Source of the DNA: Acridotheres tristis
Lineage: Eukaryota > Chordata > Aves > Passeriformes > Sturnidae
Length of the DNA: 64,000 nucleotides
NCBI GenBank assembly: GCA_037013685.1
Contig: CM072919.1
Location: forward strand, 2,419,616 to 2,483,615
Direction of reading: 5' to 3'
In this document: piece after piece, positions 27,601-36,300 of the stretch
How positions within the stretch are numbered: position 1 is the stretch's first letter
Layout: every line of letters starts with the position of its first letter
Position numbers and translations under genes: made by a program
Notes under the pieces: model-generated
The model's input: the letters and a program-made list of their open reading frames with translations, nothing else
What the model was told of the DNA's origin: nothing
Databases searched by the model: none

Positions 27601-30600
27601 AACAGTTTTTAGGAAACTTTTCATGTACTGGTTTCCTCAGAAGAGCCTTAAACATCTACAACTTTTTAAAGAACGTTCCAAGTCAGGTAACATTTTGGGT
27701 GGGTTCTTTTTTTTTTTGTAACATTTAACTTTAATGACTGTTACCGTGTTCTTCAAAATACTTTGAAGAGTACAAAATAAATTCAGAAGACCTGAGGGGA
27801 CAAGAAAATTTCAGCTAAAAATAATTAATTCTTTATATAAGCAAACCCATTTACTGTTTTCCCTTGTGAGTTCATGAGAAGGCAAATAAAACCAAAAAAA
27901 CTAAAACTAAATCGCTCCAATGCACAACACCAGCTGTATAAAACAGGGTGAGTCAAAAATAGCAGAGCAATGGCAGCAGGAATCAGGGCTGGGACAGCCT
28001 ATTGTGGGAGGCAGGAAATCATTCAAGCCATCTCTTACCTTGGAATGCAAGAGGCAGAAACTGGAGCCTGACACTTCAAACTCTTACAATAGGGATAGAT
28101 AGAAAAAGATGAAGAAAATCACCAAATTTTCCTTTTATTTGTTAAGAAACCCCAACCAAACCCCAACCATCACACACATGCTCTCAACACGTACCTCAGG
28201 AACACAACAAAAATTTAATTGTTTCACAAGAATTGCCAGAATCTGAAAAAGCTACTGGGAGTTTTCACTCAGCTCCGTGGCAGAAGCAGCTCTGCACACA
28301 GACCCAGCTCCTGGAGTGCCAAAGGACAGGGGAGACTCAAATTCCACACCCTGGCAGAGGAAATGATTCCTTCAGAGCTGAACTTGGTTTCACAGTGGTC
28401 CTTACAATCGTGCTGTGAAATATCCACTCACCAACAGGAAATTGCAGTGTTCAGGGTAATTCTGCAACTCCTCCTGCTGGGGGATGCCCTGGGCACTCCA
28501 AGCAATCCCCCTGGCAGGACTGAAGGAAGAACGAGGTGATTTTTCCCCAAGAGCTGTGTGCAGCAGGAAAAGCAGGCAGCATCACGTTTCTACCAGAAAA
28601 ACCAGTACCATGCAAGCAAATGGAAAAAGGAAATTCCATTCCTCCTTTGATTACAATTCTTAAAGCAAACCCATGCAGATAATGGACACAAAACAAGCAT
28701 TTTCCCTGGAACAGAGCAGGCTGCACCCACGAGGTGCATGTGCAGGTTTTGATGGCAAAAAGAAATGAAAAATCAGAGCTGAAGCTCCACTGAGCTCCAG
28801 CCCATCTCATCCCAAAGCCACGAGCACAGAGGGCTTGTCATGACAGAAAGAGAGCTGGCAGCAAATTCTGCTCTTCTCCACAGAATTGTAAAGCATAAAA
28901 CTTGCTATGATTAAATTTTAATAGTTTTTAAAGATGGTAAGTTCTAGAAAATCTGATTCCCCCCCTCTGCCTGATTGTGCTGTCAATAATAATTCTTTAG
29001 AAGACAAATAAATAAAAGCTTCCTGTTGGGATTTCCATTTTATTTGGCCTTAATTCTTTCCAAAGACTGGTTCAGCATCATTGAGAAACCAAGAACACAT
29101 CCAAATGGGAATAAGCAATGATTTTCAAAATAATACATGAAGAATTATGACACCCCAAATATTTTCATCTGTCCCAACTCTCCTCACCTCCCATTTCAGA
29201 GGGAAATGAACTTTCAGCCCACTCAACAAGTAACTGAAATTCTGTAATAAACTGGGGACACCGAGGGTTACAACTTAACAACAGACAGAAAGCCAAGGGG
29301 AGCTCTGCTGCCAGAAAACAAAGCTCCCATTCCCTTTGCTCTCTCAGCACATGCTCCCTTCCCCTAACTCAATTTTCTGCCACTTTACTAAATTAACTGG
29401 CTTGAAGAATAAGTTAACTTTAAGTTTCCAAAATAAATTCAGAGTCTTAGATAGCACACTGTGCATTTTATAGCTGAAACATGCAGTTAAGCTATCTTTC
29501 CCTGATGAAAGGAAAAGATAAATTTATTGGAAACTTCTTCAGTGTGTATGGAAAGGTTTAACTGTCTTGTTTGAGCCCATAAAATAATGAAAGGTTTGAT
29601 TCATTATTCCCAATTCGACCCAAATAATAGTTCCCCAAGTCTTGATTCACTATTCCAGATTTGAACCCAAGTAGTTCCCAAGTGTAAATTCCTTCTTAGG
29701 TTTTCAATCATAAGTAACTTGAACTTAGCCAATACAAGAAGGCAAAGCTTCAAGTCAGGGAACTATATTTTAATCACTAAATTTAGAAAAGGTTGAAAAA
29801 GTCAGGAGCATCTTAAAACAGAGCTTATATTTATCTTCCCACCAGTTTTAAAGAAGCTGCTCTTCACTACAGATGATCTCCCTTAGCCTGGAGACACAAT
29901 TAAAACAAAAAGAAAACGACAAACCATAATCTGAGAGCAATTCCTATATAGGAAAGGCAACTGAACGTCCATGAACAGTTACAGACCAGCACAAAGCTCA
30001 GCTTTAGGCACCACTGTCCGTGTTTAACCTCCCCTCCTGATTCTTTTTCTCTGGAAAGCTGCAAGCAGTGCCAAACATAATGGCAATTATTGCAATTGAT
30101 CTCTGCTTATGAGCTCCCCTCCAAGGAACCTTTTAAGCAATGAAAAGGGTGCTGGGCTGGAGCAGGAAGTGTCTGAGGTTCAGAGCTGCCCCATGACCAC
30201 TCTCCTCTCACAGCCCATGTGACAGCACTTGTGCTGACACCACGGTTAATTTTTAACTGCATTGTCTCAGCATGAGGCCTTGCATCTCTCAGATGTTTGA
30301 CAAGGCAACATCAAAAAACATTCAGCATCAAATCTTTCATGGTCTAGCTGTTACTCCATTCTTCAGTCCAGCAATTGCAATCAAGGAGCAAAACATTAAC
30401 AATAGTTTATCTGTAAACTATTTAGAGATTTGAACTCAGATTAATTAGCCAACCCAGAAACAGAAATCAGTAAAAAATGTTTCCAATTCCCTAAGCATGA
30501 AAAGATAAAATTGTAAATCCAATTCCATAACACCCTGACTGTGCTCACCCCTCTGTGCTAGAAACAGCTGCTTTAACCCCTTGAACTTCCACAGAAGGTC

Positions 30601-33268
30601 AACCTACAAACAGCCCCATTTCACTTAGGTAGCAGGAAAATAAGATCACTAAAATGAGGAAGTTCTGACCCAGAATGCAACTCACTTCTACATCATGGAA
30701 GTTTTTAGTCGAGAATACATTTTCAACTTTGATGAAGATTCAAAATAAAACTTCAAAATTAAACAGAGCATTCTCAAATAGTCTGGGCACACTAAAACTG
30801 TTCGTGCAAAAAATCCCCAGAAACACCCATTTAAGAAAAATTCCCTTGTAGCACTTTAGTTCCCTTCAGTAAAAACCCAAAATGAGTCACCACAGATGGA
30901 TTTAGAAGTGACCAGTTCTAAGAGGAGCCTGCAGTCAGTTTAACTTCCACAAAGCAACGTAAGCTTTCTGTGTATCCCTCCCCAGGACCAAGAGTTGACT
31001 TTTTTTTTAAATTATGCTTAGTGCCTGAAACTGGGGAACATGGAACTTCACTGTCAGCTGAATCAACTCTGATGCATCAGAGCAGGATAACTGGATTTCA
31101 CCTTCTGTGTTCTAAGCCTACCTTTTTGATGCACACTGAATTTACAGGAACATCTGTTCAATTCTGAAAGACTATTTTCTCATGAAAAGTATTACTAAAT
31201 GCTCAGTGGAACTCTGAGGAAATTATGGTACTTAAGACAACCAGTCCTAGCATAGAAAACCACAAATACCTCTTTCTGAACCTGCCCAGATTTACACACA
31301 GCCTGTGACTCCAGCAAAGTTATGTATTTTAGCTCTGAGCCCAGGAATAGATGCATTTGTCACTCAGCAGACAAAGAGGCACACAGGACTTCACATCTCT
31401 GCCTGGTTTGACACAGCTGTACCAGCTCTGTAGACGAGGATATGAAACACTTAAATTTATCAAAGGCAGAGAGATCAGCTGATCAAACAGGGCTTTCCAC
31501 TGTGACCCCTTCCTGTTTTCTGTTCAGAGCTGCAAACTTGAACTCCAGCAACCAACAAGCCTCAATTTTACTTCTTCTTTCAAGCAGCTGAAAGCGACAC
31601 AAAAAAGAACTTGCATACATTCCTCATTCTTTACAGAAGAGCTTTAAAAAAAGCTTGAACTTTTTTCATGAAGGTGTTACAACTTTTGAAACTAAACCTA
31701 AAAATTACAATGGTGGTGTTCAAGCTCTTTGCTGTTGAAGATTTTGTTATGGGTGAGAATTACATCCATCCACGCTTCCAGAGTTTTTCCTTTAAGAGAG
31801 TAAAAGGGCCTAAGAGATCAGTTTCAGTTTATCCTGACATTACCTAATACAAGGCCAGCTGTACCCCCTCCTTCTCACATGTTTAGTTTTGCTTTCTGCT
31901 GGAAATGCTGTAATAATTAAAAGCCAAAACTGACTCCCACTTTCTCCCCAACTAAAAATGTTGCTCTCTTCCACAAACAGCTATAGAAATAACTCCCTCA
32001 AAAAGTGAGTTCAGTAAAATGCTCACACACAAAGGCAGGATCACACCAAGCAGCTGATGTTTCAGTGGAACAATATGAAAAATTTGCTTATGATTTGCTT
32101 CAAATGCCATCAAAACTTTCAGATGGAAAGCACAGGTAACATCTGCCCCAGATTATTGGTGTTTAGTGCTGCAAAGTTAAGTCATATACAAATGACAAGC
32201 AACAGGAAGTCAAGTGACCATAATAAGGAAAACCAATTAGAAGCAGTTGGGTAACTCTGCCAAGCACCACTGCAGCCCAGTGACATTTAAACCTACACCA
32301 AGTGACAAGCCTAAACCAGTGACATTTCAAGCCTAAACCAAGTAGGTGACTCAAAAGTAGCATTCAACAGCAGTTCTTTCAATTTTCTTTAAAAAAAAAT
32401 TGCACAGAAGGCAATTTGAGCACGAATTTACCTCGAGAACTGGTCCAGCTCCCAGGATGGTTCTCTCCACACCACTGGCGTACCCTTTCTGGCTCAGTGC
32501 AGTGAGGCAGTGAATTAAGAAGTTTGTGCTTTGGGTTTTCCCAGACCCACTTTCACCTGATATAACGATGCACTGATTCACATGTTTTTTAAGCATTGTG
32601 TGATAGGCCACATCAGCAATGGCAAAAATATGAGGCTCCAACTTCCCAAGCTGATGGTTCTCATACATCTTGACATACTTGGGGTTATAAATGGGCAGGA
32701 ACTTGAAGGGGTTAATTGCAATCAGGATACTTCCTGCATAAGTGTAGATCCTGTGCTTCAGGAAGCGGCACTTGAGATTCTCCAGGAGCGTTGTCTCAGT
32801 CAGGTTGGGCAGATTGCAAAGGTCATCAAAGTCCTCCTGGTGCCAGGGCAGAAAGCCCCTCTCCACCAGGCGCCGAGCATCCCTCTCCTTGGACAGCAGC
32901 TGCATCTGCAGGTACTTGATGGAGCCATCAGTGTTCCTCTCCTGCAGCAGGAAGTAGTACCCGTCCTGCTGAGGGTGCTCGTCCTGAGCTCGCCGAGGCC
33001 ACAGCAAAACCCTGTGCACGGGAGAATCGTTGATGTCAAGTACCCATTCTTCTCCTCCTGATTCTTTCACCTCCACCAGCACATAATGTTTGGAGACATC
33101 CAGGTTTAAGATATTAATCACGTCCTTGATGACATCTGATGACGTGCTGTCCTTGGTTGCTGTCACTTTGCAGCAGGGAGCACTTTCTGTTGAGAGCTGG
33201 GGGTAAATATGAAGATTATAGGCTGCCTTTGCCTGGCAAACTGCACTGTCAGCATCTTTTAAACTCAT
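196..33268 (-). CDS. MYO9B: Unconventional myosin-IXb (whole coding span, 40 exons)
   Basis: Actin motor whose tail is a GTPase-activating protein for Rho, so it carries Rho inactivation along actin filaments in migrating cells. Forty exons join in frame to about 2,189 residues, against roughly 2,157 in human. Domain order: Ras-associating domain (about 15-113), motor (about 140-961) with P-loop GESGSGKT (238-245), switch I NNNSSRFG (289-296) and switch II DIFGFE (519-524), long loop-2 insertion (about 700-850), four IQ motifs (about 980-1067), acidic/charged linker, C1 zinc domain (about 1673-1722), RhoGAP (about 1735-1920) with the arginine finger in YRKSG (Arg1774), and a Ser-rich tail ending VEK. 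The start ATG follows a spliced 5' UTR and begins MSLKDAD, like other MYO9B proteins. MYO9A is the alternative, but the HAUS8-CPAMD8 neighbourhood fixes the call. Residue numbers include the optional exon 14. The first residue of exon 40 is the least certain join. Confidence 0.95.
782..909 (-). CDS. MYO9B: MYO9B coding exon 39 (tail)
   Basis: Acidic tail segment reading [19 protein letters not shown] and [10 protein letters not shown], a pattern typical of the region after the RhoGAP domain in MYO9B. Acceptor TGCAG, donor AAG|GTCAGT, ending in phase 1. If the next intron is retained, a TAA follows four codons later. Confidence 0.88.
1166..1305 (-). CDS. MYO9B: MYO9B coding exon 38 (tail)
   Basis: Glutamate-rich segment with [19 protein letters not shown], probably a short coiled coil or acidic linker after the RhoGAP domain. 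Flanked by TTGCAG and GTAAGT. It joins both neighbours in frame. Confidence 0.9.
2245..2368 (-). CDS. MYO9B: MYO9B coding exon 37 (end of RhoGAP)
   Basis: Last RhoGAP helix and the following basic/acidic helix: [20 protein letters not shown], then [11 protein letters not shown]. Acceptor CTCACAG, donor ACACG|GTAAGT. 124 bp, entering in phase 2 and leaving in phase 0. Confidence 0.92.
3317..3448 (-). CDS. MYO9B: MYO9B coding exon 36 (RhoGAP)
   Basis: RhoGAP core with the conserved block [18 protein letters not shown], which holds the asparagine and hydrophobic residues that line the Rho-binding face. Acceptor AATTGCAG, donor CCAT|GTAAGT. Confidence 0.93.
4123..4228 (-). CDS. MYO9B: MYO9B coding exon 35 (RhoGAP)
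   Basis: RhoGAP helices reading [20 protein letters not shown] then [13 protein letters not shown], the standard LP-x-N-x3-L pattern of the fold. Acceptor GTGCAG, donor TCAA|GTAATG. Confidence 0.93.
4812..4940 (-). CDS. MYO9B: MYO9B coding exon 34 (RhoGAP)
   Basis: Contains [18 protein letters not shown], the conserved [11 protein letters not shown] signature that helps position the arginine finger. Acceptor TTTTCAG, donor GTAG|GTAGGT. Confidence 0.94.
5254..5446 (-). CDS. MYO9B: MYO9B coding exon 33 (RhoGAP start, arginine finger)
   Basis: Opens the RhoGAP domain: [31 protein letters not shown] and GIYRKSG. The Arg in YRKSG (Arg1774 here) is the catalytic arginine finger, so the GAP should be active. 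The exon is GC-richer than its neighbours. Donor AAG|GTCAGG has C at +3, a mild deviation. Confidence 0.95.
5902..5972 (-). CDS. MYO9B: MYO9B coding exon 32 (second half of C1)
   Basis: Zinc ligands of the C1 domain: [18 protein letters not shown], followed by TSCGKK. It joins exon 31 within the codon for V of the SVCK motif. Confidence 0.94.
6122..6233 (-). CDS. MYO9B: MYO9B coding exon 31 (first half of C1)
   Basis: Starts the C1 zinc finger: [20 protein letters not shown] and [12 protein letters not shown]. The order of His and Cys pairs is that of a C1 domain. In class IX myosins this domain is regarded as atypical, with no phorbol ester response established. Confidence 0.94.
6771..6812 (-). 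CDS. MYO9B: MYO9B coding exon 30 (42-bp basic linker)
   Basis: Fourteen codons, [14 protein letters not shown], a lysine-rich linker just before the C1 domain. Phase 0 at both ends, so skipping would preserve frame and remove only the basic patch. Confidence 0.9.
7295..7471 (-). CDS. MYO9B: MYO9B coding exon 29
   Basis: Helical region before C1: [19 protein letters not shown], then [20 protein letters not shown]. 59 codons, phase 0 at both ends. Confidence 0.92.
7977..8075 (-). CDS. MYO9B: MYO9B coding exon 28
   Basis: 33 codons, [20 protein letters not shown] and [13 protein letters not shown]. Phase 0 at both ends. Acceptor TTCTAG, donor CCT|GTAAGT. Confidence 0.92.
8549..8727 (-). CDS. 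MYO9B: MYO9B coding exon 27
   Basis: Basic segment with [20 protein letters not shown] followed by [19 protein letters not shown], a conserved tail block between the linker and the C1 region. GC-rich relative to the surrounding introns. Confidence 0.92.
8836..8993 (-). CDS. MYO9B: MYO9B coding exon 26
   Basis: Linker segment with [20 protein letters not shown], then acidic residues. Less conserved than its neighbours. The splice phases (2 in, 1 out) agree with exons 25 and 27. Confidence 0.88.
9638..9768 (-). CDS. MYO9B: MYO9B coding exon 25
   Basis: Poorly conserved charged linker: [20 protein letters not shown]. The chosen donor CCAA|GTATGG gives the phase needed by exon 26. An 18-nt T-run lies in the intron just downstream (about 9,580-9,598 on the plus strand). 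Confidence 0.82.
10117..10183 (-). CDS. MYO9B: MYO9B coding exon 24
   Basis: 67 bp encoding [20 protein letters not shown], a serine-rich piece of the linker. Acceptor ACTACAG, donor CAG|GTACTG. Confidence 0.85.
10698..11642 (-). CDS. MYO9B: MYO9B coding exon 23 (945-bp linker exon)
   Basis: Largest exon after the first. It starts [20 protein letters not shown] straight after the last IQ motif and continues as a Glu/Ser-rich, probably disordered linker. The conserved island [15 protein letters not shown] and a later [20 protein letters not shown] identify it as the MYO9B neck-tail linker. Confidence 0.93.
11905..12110 (-). mobile_element. CR1 LINE fragment in MYO9B intron 22
   Basis: Contains ATGGTCTGGGTTGGGAAGGA, CCTTGCCATGGGGATGACAC and CAACCTGGCCTTGGACACTT, all close to the 3' region of avian CR1. 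Shorter and more diverged than the copy at 41,573. Ends are approximate. Confidence 0.82.
12183..12349 (-). CDS. MYO9B: MYO9B coding exon 22 (IQ motifs 2-4)
   Basis: Light-chain (calmodulin) binding neck: [28 protein letters not shown] and [14 protein letters not shown]. The frame requires donor AAGAG|GTGCGG. A stronger-looking GTAAGAG seven bases upstream would shift the frame. Confidence 0.92.
12473..12622 (-). CDS. MYO9B: MYO9B coding exon 21 (motor end, first IQ)
   Basis: Completes the converter with [12 protein letters not shown] and starts the neck with [16 protein letters not shown]. 50 codons, phase 0 at both ends. Confidence 0.93.
13114..13236 (-). CDS. MYO9B: MYO9B coding exon 20 (converter)
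   Basis: Encodes [20 protein letters not shown] and [10 protein letters not shown], the converter region. Next comes V-F-M-K in exon 21, giving the universal GKTKVF motif. The donor is AAG|GTCTGT, a poor match after +2. Confidence 0.92.
13745..13855 (-). CDS. MYO9B: MYO9B coding exon 19 (motor)
   Basis: Strongly conserved motor helix: [20 protein letters not shown] then GYSAKYTFQ (SH1/SH2 helix region). 37 codons, phase 0. Confidence 0.95.
14027..14107 (-). CDS. MYO9B: MYO9B coding exon 18 (motor)
   Basis: 27 codons, [20 protein letters not shown] and IRSNAEK, matching the universal myosin block before the SH helices. Phase 0. Confidence 0.95.
14531..14653 (-). CDS. MYO9B: MYO9B coding exon 17 (end of loop 2)
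   Basis: Reads [20 protein letters not shown] and [18 protein letters not shown]. The lysine run is the basic end of loop 2, which contacts actin. 41 codons, phase 0. Confidence 0.94.
15112..15151 (-). CDS. MYO9B: MYO9B coding exon 16 (loop-2 mini exon)
   Basis: 40 bp encoding [13 protein letters not shown], a basic piece of the class IX loop-2 insertion. Acceptor TTAACAG, donor AAG|GTAATC. Confidence 0.9.
16190..16300 (-). CDS. MYO9B: MYO9B coding exon 15 (loop 2)
   Basis: [20 protein letters not shown] and [14 protein letters not shown], a conserved helix of the class IX insertion. Its first base completes a codon equally well after exon 13 (CG+A, Arg) or exon 14 (AA+A, Lys). Confidence 0.92.
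17338..17427 (-). CDS. MYO9B: MYO9B coding exon 14 (possible 30-residue cassette in loop 2)
   Basis: 90 bp, open, with acceptor TTTTGCAG and strong donor GAA|GTAAGT. It encodes an acidic/hydrophobic segment with [17 protein letters not shown] and SFCENK. Its length is a multiple of three, and the flanking phases allow inclusion or skipping. From recall, human MYO9B joins exons 13 and 15 directly, so this exon may be optional or lost in mammals. Confidence 0.7.
17824..17899 (-). CDS. MYO9B: MYO9B coding exon 13 (loop 2)
   Basis: 76 bp encoding [14 protein letters not shown] and [11 protein letters not shown]. The TP-EK-YR end matches the start of the conserved loop-2 helix. The rest is variable, as expected here. 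Confidence 0.87.
18411..18701 (-). repeat. GC-rich tandem repeat next to MYO9B exon 12
   Basis: On the minus strand the proximal part repeats GGGGCTGGGAACGGCGGG-like units and GGGAACGAGAGGGATGGAAC-like units. The distal part repeats about 22-bp units of the form GGGAAACTGCAGGTAGGGCT. The copies differ from one another, so this is a minisatellite rather than a microsatellite. It abuts the exon 12 donor and contains several donor-like CAG|GTAGGG, GTAAGG and GTATGG sites. Confidence 0.85.
18702..18897 (-). CDS. MYO9B: MYO9B coding exon 12 (motor, start of loop-2 insertion)
   Basis: [20 protein letters not shown], then [20 protein letters not shown], then [18 protein letters not shown]. Donor GCAG|GTGGGG. 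The frame stays open into the adjacent tandem repeat, and a second in-frame donor lies at 18,540. The GC content is far above that of nearby exons. Confidence 0.93.
19130..19271 (-). CDS. MYO9B: MYO9B coding exon 11 (motor)
   Basis: [20 protein letters not shown] and [15 protein letters not shown], the conserved motor strand leading to loop 2. Acceptor TCCCAG, donor AAA|GTAGGT. Confidence 0.95.
19825..19946 (-). CDS. MYO9B: MYO9B coding exon 10 (motor)
   Basis: [18 protein letters not shown] and [17 protein letters not shown], the relay/lower 50-kDa region. Donor GCAA|GTAAGC. Confidence 0.95.
19947..21768 (-). other. MYO9B: MYO9B intron between coding exons 9 and 10
   Basis: 1.8 kb. No repeat family or exon recognised. 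Confidence 0.75.
21769..21903 (-). CDS. MYO9B: MYO9B coding exon 9 (switch II)
   Basis: [20 protein letters not shown], with switch II DIFGFE, then [18 protein letters not shown] of the relay helix. All catalytic residues are intact. 45 codons, phase 0. Confidence 0.96.
22185..22301 (-). CDS. MYO9B: MYO9B coding exon 8 (motor)
   Basis: [20 protein letters not shown] and [17 protein letters not shown]. 39 codons, phase 0, matching the universal A-x-D-AK-LY-LF-W motor block. Confidence 0.95.
22531..22620 (-). CDS. MYO9B: MYO9B coding exon 7 (motor)
   Basis: 30 codons, [20 protein letters not shown] and LILPYSLNE. Phase 0 at both ends. Confidence 0.94.
23076..23205 (-). CDS. MYO9B: MYO9B coding exon 6 (motor)
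   Basis: [20 protein letters not shown] and [19 protein letters not shown]. The LGN block is typical of the upper 50-kDa domain. Donor GAAA|GTAGAG. Confidence 0.94.
23417..23517 (-). CDS. MYO9B: MYO9B coding exon 5 (motor)
   Basis: [20 protein letters not shown] and [14 protein letters not shown]. Acceptor TTTGCAG, donor AACA|GTAAGT. Confidence 0.94.
23658..23757 (-). CDS. MYO9B: MYO9B coding exon 4 (motor)
   Basis: [20 protein letters not shown] and [13 protein letters not shown], the conserved ERN-Y-H-FYYLL block. Acceptor TTTGCAG, donor CAG|GTAATC. Confidence 0.95.
23882..23944 (-). CDS. MYO9B: MYO9B coding exon 3 (motor)
   Basis: 63 bp, [20 protein letters not shown], the universal LEKSR-V motor motif. 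Multiple of three, but with split codons at both ends. Confidence 0.95.
23945..25207 (-). other. MYO9B: MYO9B intron between coding exons 2 and 3
   Basis: 1.3 kb of AT-rich sequence without a recognisable feature. Confidence 0.75.
25208..25302 (-). CDS. MYO9B: MYO9B coding exon 2 (switch I)
   Basis: [20 protein letters not shown] and [11 protein letters not shown]. Contains switch I (NNNSSRFG), which binds ATP phosphate. It follows the first coding exon after a 7.1-kb intron. Confidence 0.96.
25303..32431 (-). other. MYO9B: MYO9B intron between coding exons 1 and 2
   Basis: 7.1-kb AT-rich intron, the largest inside the coding region. Only the three-copy tandem repeat at 26,777 and short T-runs (near 27,709 and 31,003) stand out. 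No coding exon was needed or found. Confidence 0.75.
26777..26902. repeat. Three-copy, 40-41 bp tandem repeat
   Basis: Three diverged copies carrying ATCCAGAA followed by GCTCACACA and GGCTGA. The ATCCAGAA core falls at 26,791, 26,831 and 26,872. It lies in MYO9B intron 1 of the coding part and has no evident function. Confidence 0.8.
32432..33268 (-). CDS. MYO9B: MYO9B coding exon 1 (RA domain and P-loop)
   Basis: 279 codons. Residues 15-113 are the Ras-associating domain typical of class IX myosins ([45 protein letters not shown]). From about 140 the motor begins, with the P-loop GESGSGKT at 238-245 and ILGAGPVLE at the end. The ATG lies 57 bases inside the exon. Donor GAG|GTAAAT, phase 0. 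Confidence 0.95.
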
Positions 33269-33325
33269 TCTGTCCCCAGATGGGCTTCAGTCTGCCACCC
33301 CTGCTTAATGTGCAGTGCCCATTGT
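33269..33325 (-). other. MYO9B: MYO9B 5' UTR part of the first coding exon
   Basis: A T-rich tract ending TTTTCAG precedes 33,325, a good acceptor for splicing from an upstream non-coding exon. The segment carries a five-codon upstream ORF (33,305-33,322). Confidence 0.75.
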
Positions 33326-36300
33326 CTGAAAAAAAAAAAAAGAAAAATGAAAAAAATCAGGTGTTAAAAAGTGTGTACAACAGATGTTATTTTCTGCAGG
33401 ATGAGAACACAGTTATTACATAGTGTATTTGCTCTTTAATAATTTACTATCAGTGATACTATTTCAAAAGCCTGTTTGGGACAGCCTATGGAGTGGAGGG
33501 TGCTGTGCCTCCTTCCACTTTTCCTTCTATTCCCATGCCACCCCTTCCTCCCCGACATGGCACACAAGAATTCATTCAGCCAAAGCAAAGCAAGCCAGGA
33601 TCAATGTCCACATTAAAGCTTCCTTGTTTCCCCAGGTTAGTTTTAGCCCAGCTGCTTTCCTTGACCTGGTTCACATAAACATTTATTATCCACCCTCCCA
33701 CAGAAACTCTTCCTTAAAGCTGCACCAGCAGCTTGAGGCAGAAGCAGGGTTTGGTCACTTCTTAATTCAGCAGTGATGGTTTAGAGCAGCCATGAGCTGA
33801 GGCAGAGGGATCAGTGCACATGGACACAAGGAGGAAAATGGTTCTGACACTGAAATCTACTTTTTTTACCCCTTATTTTCCCTAAGCTCCTTCCGTGAGA
33901 GGTACAAGACAGGTCCAGCATCTACCCCACGGGGGTTTCAGGAAGCAGAGCCCCCAGCTGCCTGGAGCAGACACTGCTGTTGCTCCCTCTAACACACCAC
34001 AGGGGTTTCTTCACCACGGATCACTTACACAGCCAAGAGACTGCTCATTCCACTTGAGTGAACCACATCCTTGTTACACAGCGTTTGAACATGACTTTTA
34101 TCTTCCATCTTAGGCAACAAAGTAAAGTTAAGTCTTATTGCAGCTACTTTTCAGCAGCAAGCAAGATCCTAAATACTCCATTTCATTCACAAGCCTTTAT
34201 ACCCATCACATCAACTCCTTCCTCACTGGGTTTGGGAACCTCATTCACACATCTCCAAAACCATTCATTGCTTTTTGCCCCTTCAGTCTTGGTGCAGGCC
34301 AGACAGTAACTCCAGCCTACCACCAACCTCAGAACCACCCTCCTGCTCACTGCCAACTTAAAAGTCTCTAGGCTCTGTTACCATCTGTGTCTGTGCCTTT
34401 GCTCTCATCTGCAGTTTGGTGTCACCAGAACTAAGCTTGCCCACGCTGCTTGAGCTCCACAGTTCCTTTGCTTATCAAGGGGTACTAAAAGGAGAAGAAT
34501 AATGAAGTACCCCTTTGTTTTAGCAGTCTGTAAAACTTCATACTGAGAATAGACGTTCGATTTTTGCTTCAAGAACAAAGTGTTCTAATTATACACTGAC
34601 ATGCCAAATACATTTTTTTAAAAAGAGGAAAGAGGCAGAGAAATGCCAAAGAAGTTACTTTTTGCCACTAAACAACTGCACAGGAACTTGCACAAGGCCA
34701 CAGAGAGTAATCATTTCAAATTAAAATCAGTAGAGTTGGAGGCTTTTAGCTGCCACTGCCAGTGCAAGTAATGAATCACTTCACAAACCATAGGACAGAG
34801 CTGTGGCTCATGAGGAGGGAGCTGTGCTTTCAGGGACTCTGCAAGGCAGCTTACACAGACCCTGCCACACAAGCTGGATCATTTGTAGTGGCTACTCATC
34901 AAAAGGAAGGCTGAATAAGCCACAGATGGCAAGACAAAGCACAACACATCCCTGATCAAACTGTACGATCTACCCAAGAATGTTTTTCCCCATTAAATGT
35001 CATTCTTCATTCATTAAGGAGGGCTGGTTCCAGGAACCTGGCCACACAAAAGGCTGGAGCAGTGAGCTCCAAGTGCCCTCTCCATTTCCTGTAATTATCA
35101 CTCACCAGTAAAGAAGTCTGAAGCACCTTGGAAGTAATTAAGCAAGTGTTAAGCATTCTTAATATATAAAAGCTCAGACCTTGGCACAAAGCAGAATGTA
35201 CAGCAGGCTGCTGTTCATGGGGAAGATCCATCTGAGCACAGACAGAAAAATAGAACAACAGTGACCATTTTCCTCTCCAGCTACTCAGCCAGTTCAAGGG
35301 ACACAGCCTTTTGCAGACTTCCTTTTTTCACCCCCCAGCAATTAGTTTCAGATACACTGAAACTGTCTGAAAGTCTGCTGAGTTAGAGGAAGTCCCCCCA
35401 GTAAGCATTTTGGCCAAAACAGCTCCCTAAAAAACGTTGCACCAGCTTTTTGCCAACACAGAAGAGCAGAACCTCGGTGCTGACCTGTGACTTTGCTAAC
35501 ACACATTTCCTAACCTTGTCTCATGTCAGCCACCAAAATTTGGGACATTGCTCAAGATCCCAGCTCACACTTTCCAAAAGGGAAATCAGAGTGCAGATGC
35601 CACTTCTCTATGAGTGACAAACCCAGTAGGGTCTGCTCAGGTGTTTACGACTGGAAAATTCACTTTTTCCATCTGAAATGCCCAGATATTGCAGAGGTTT
35701 GAGGAAAACCTGCTGGTCTCCTACCACTTGTGATTTTCTTAGAAAGGATATCAATTTTATTTGATGACAATACTGCTCTGAAAGAGACAGACCTCAGGCT
35801 TCCCACGAAACAATTTTTCAAGCCACAAATTAGAACAAAAAAGCAAAAGAGCATTCACTGGACAGATTATAAATTGGTTACCTAATAAGTCCCAGTATTC
35901 AACTAAGGACAGGTATCTTCAAGCAATTGGAGGATGAGTTCCTAGTGAAGTTGGATTCCTGGCATCAAAGTAAACATTTTCATGGTGATTCTAAAAGAAA
36001 TAAAAGAGTTGCTGATAAAGAATATATCATAGAGACACTGAGAAAGAAGCAAGTGAGAAGTTAAATCAATTACATAATTCAGTAATATAGGAGCAAGAAA
36101 ACAATTGTTAAAGAAATTTCAACTGAGTTACAGATATATGAAACTTCAACTTTTTCCAAGAACCAGTCTATATCAGAGGGATGGAAGGGGAGCTATCCTG
36201 AAATAGGTTTGAAAGCATAGCAAGGAATTATCTGAACACAGTATTCTACCACAGCACCACAAGCATGACAGTAAATGCAATCTCCAGATAAACATAAATT

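Noticed and set aside
196..33268. Calling the myosin MYO9A instead of MYO9B
   Set aside because: The linkage to HAUS8 and CPAMD8 and the tail sequence fit MYO9B. MYO9A has other neighbours.
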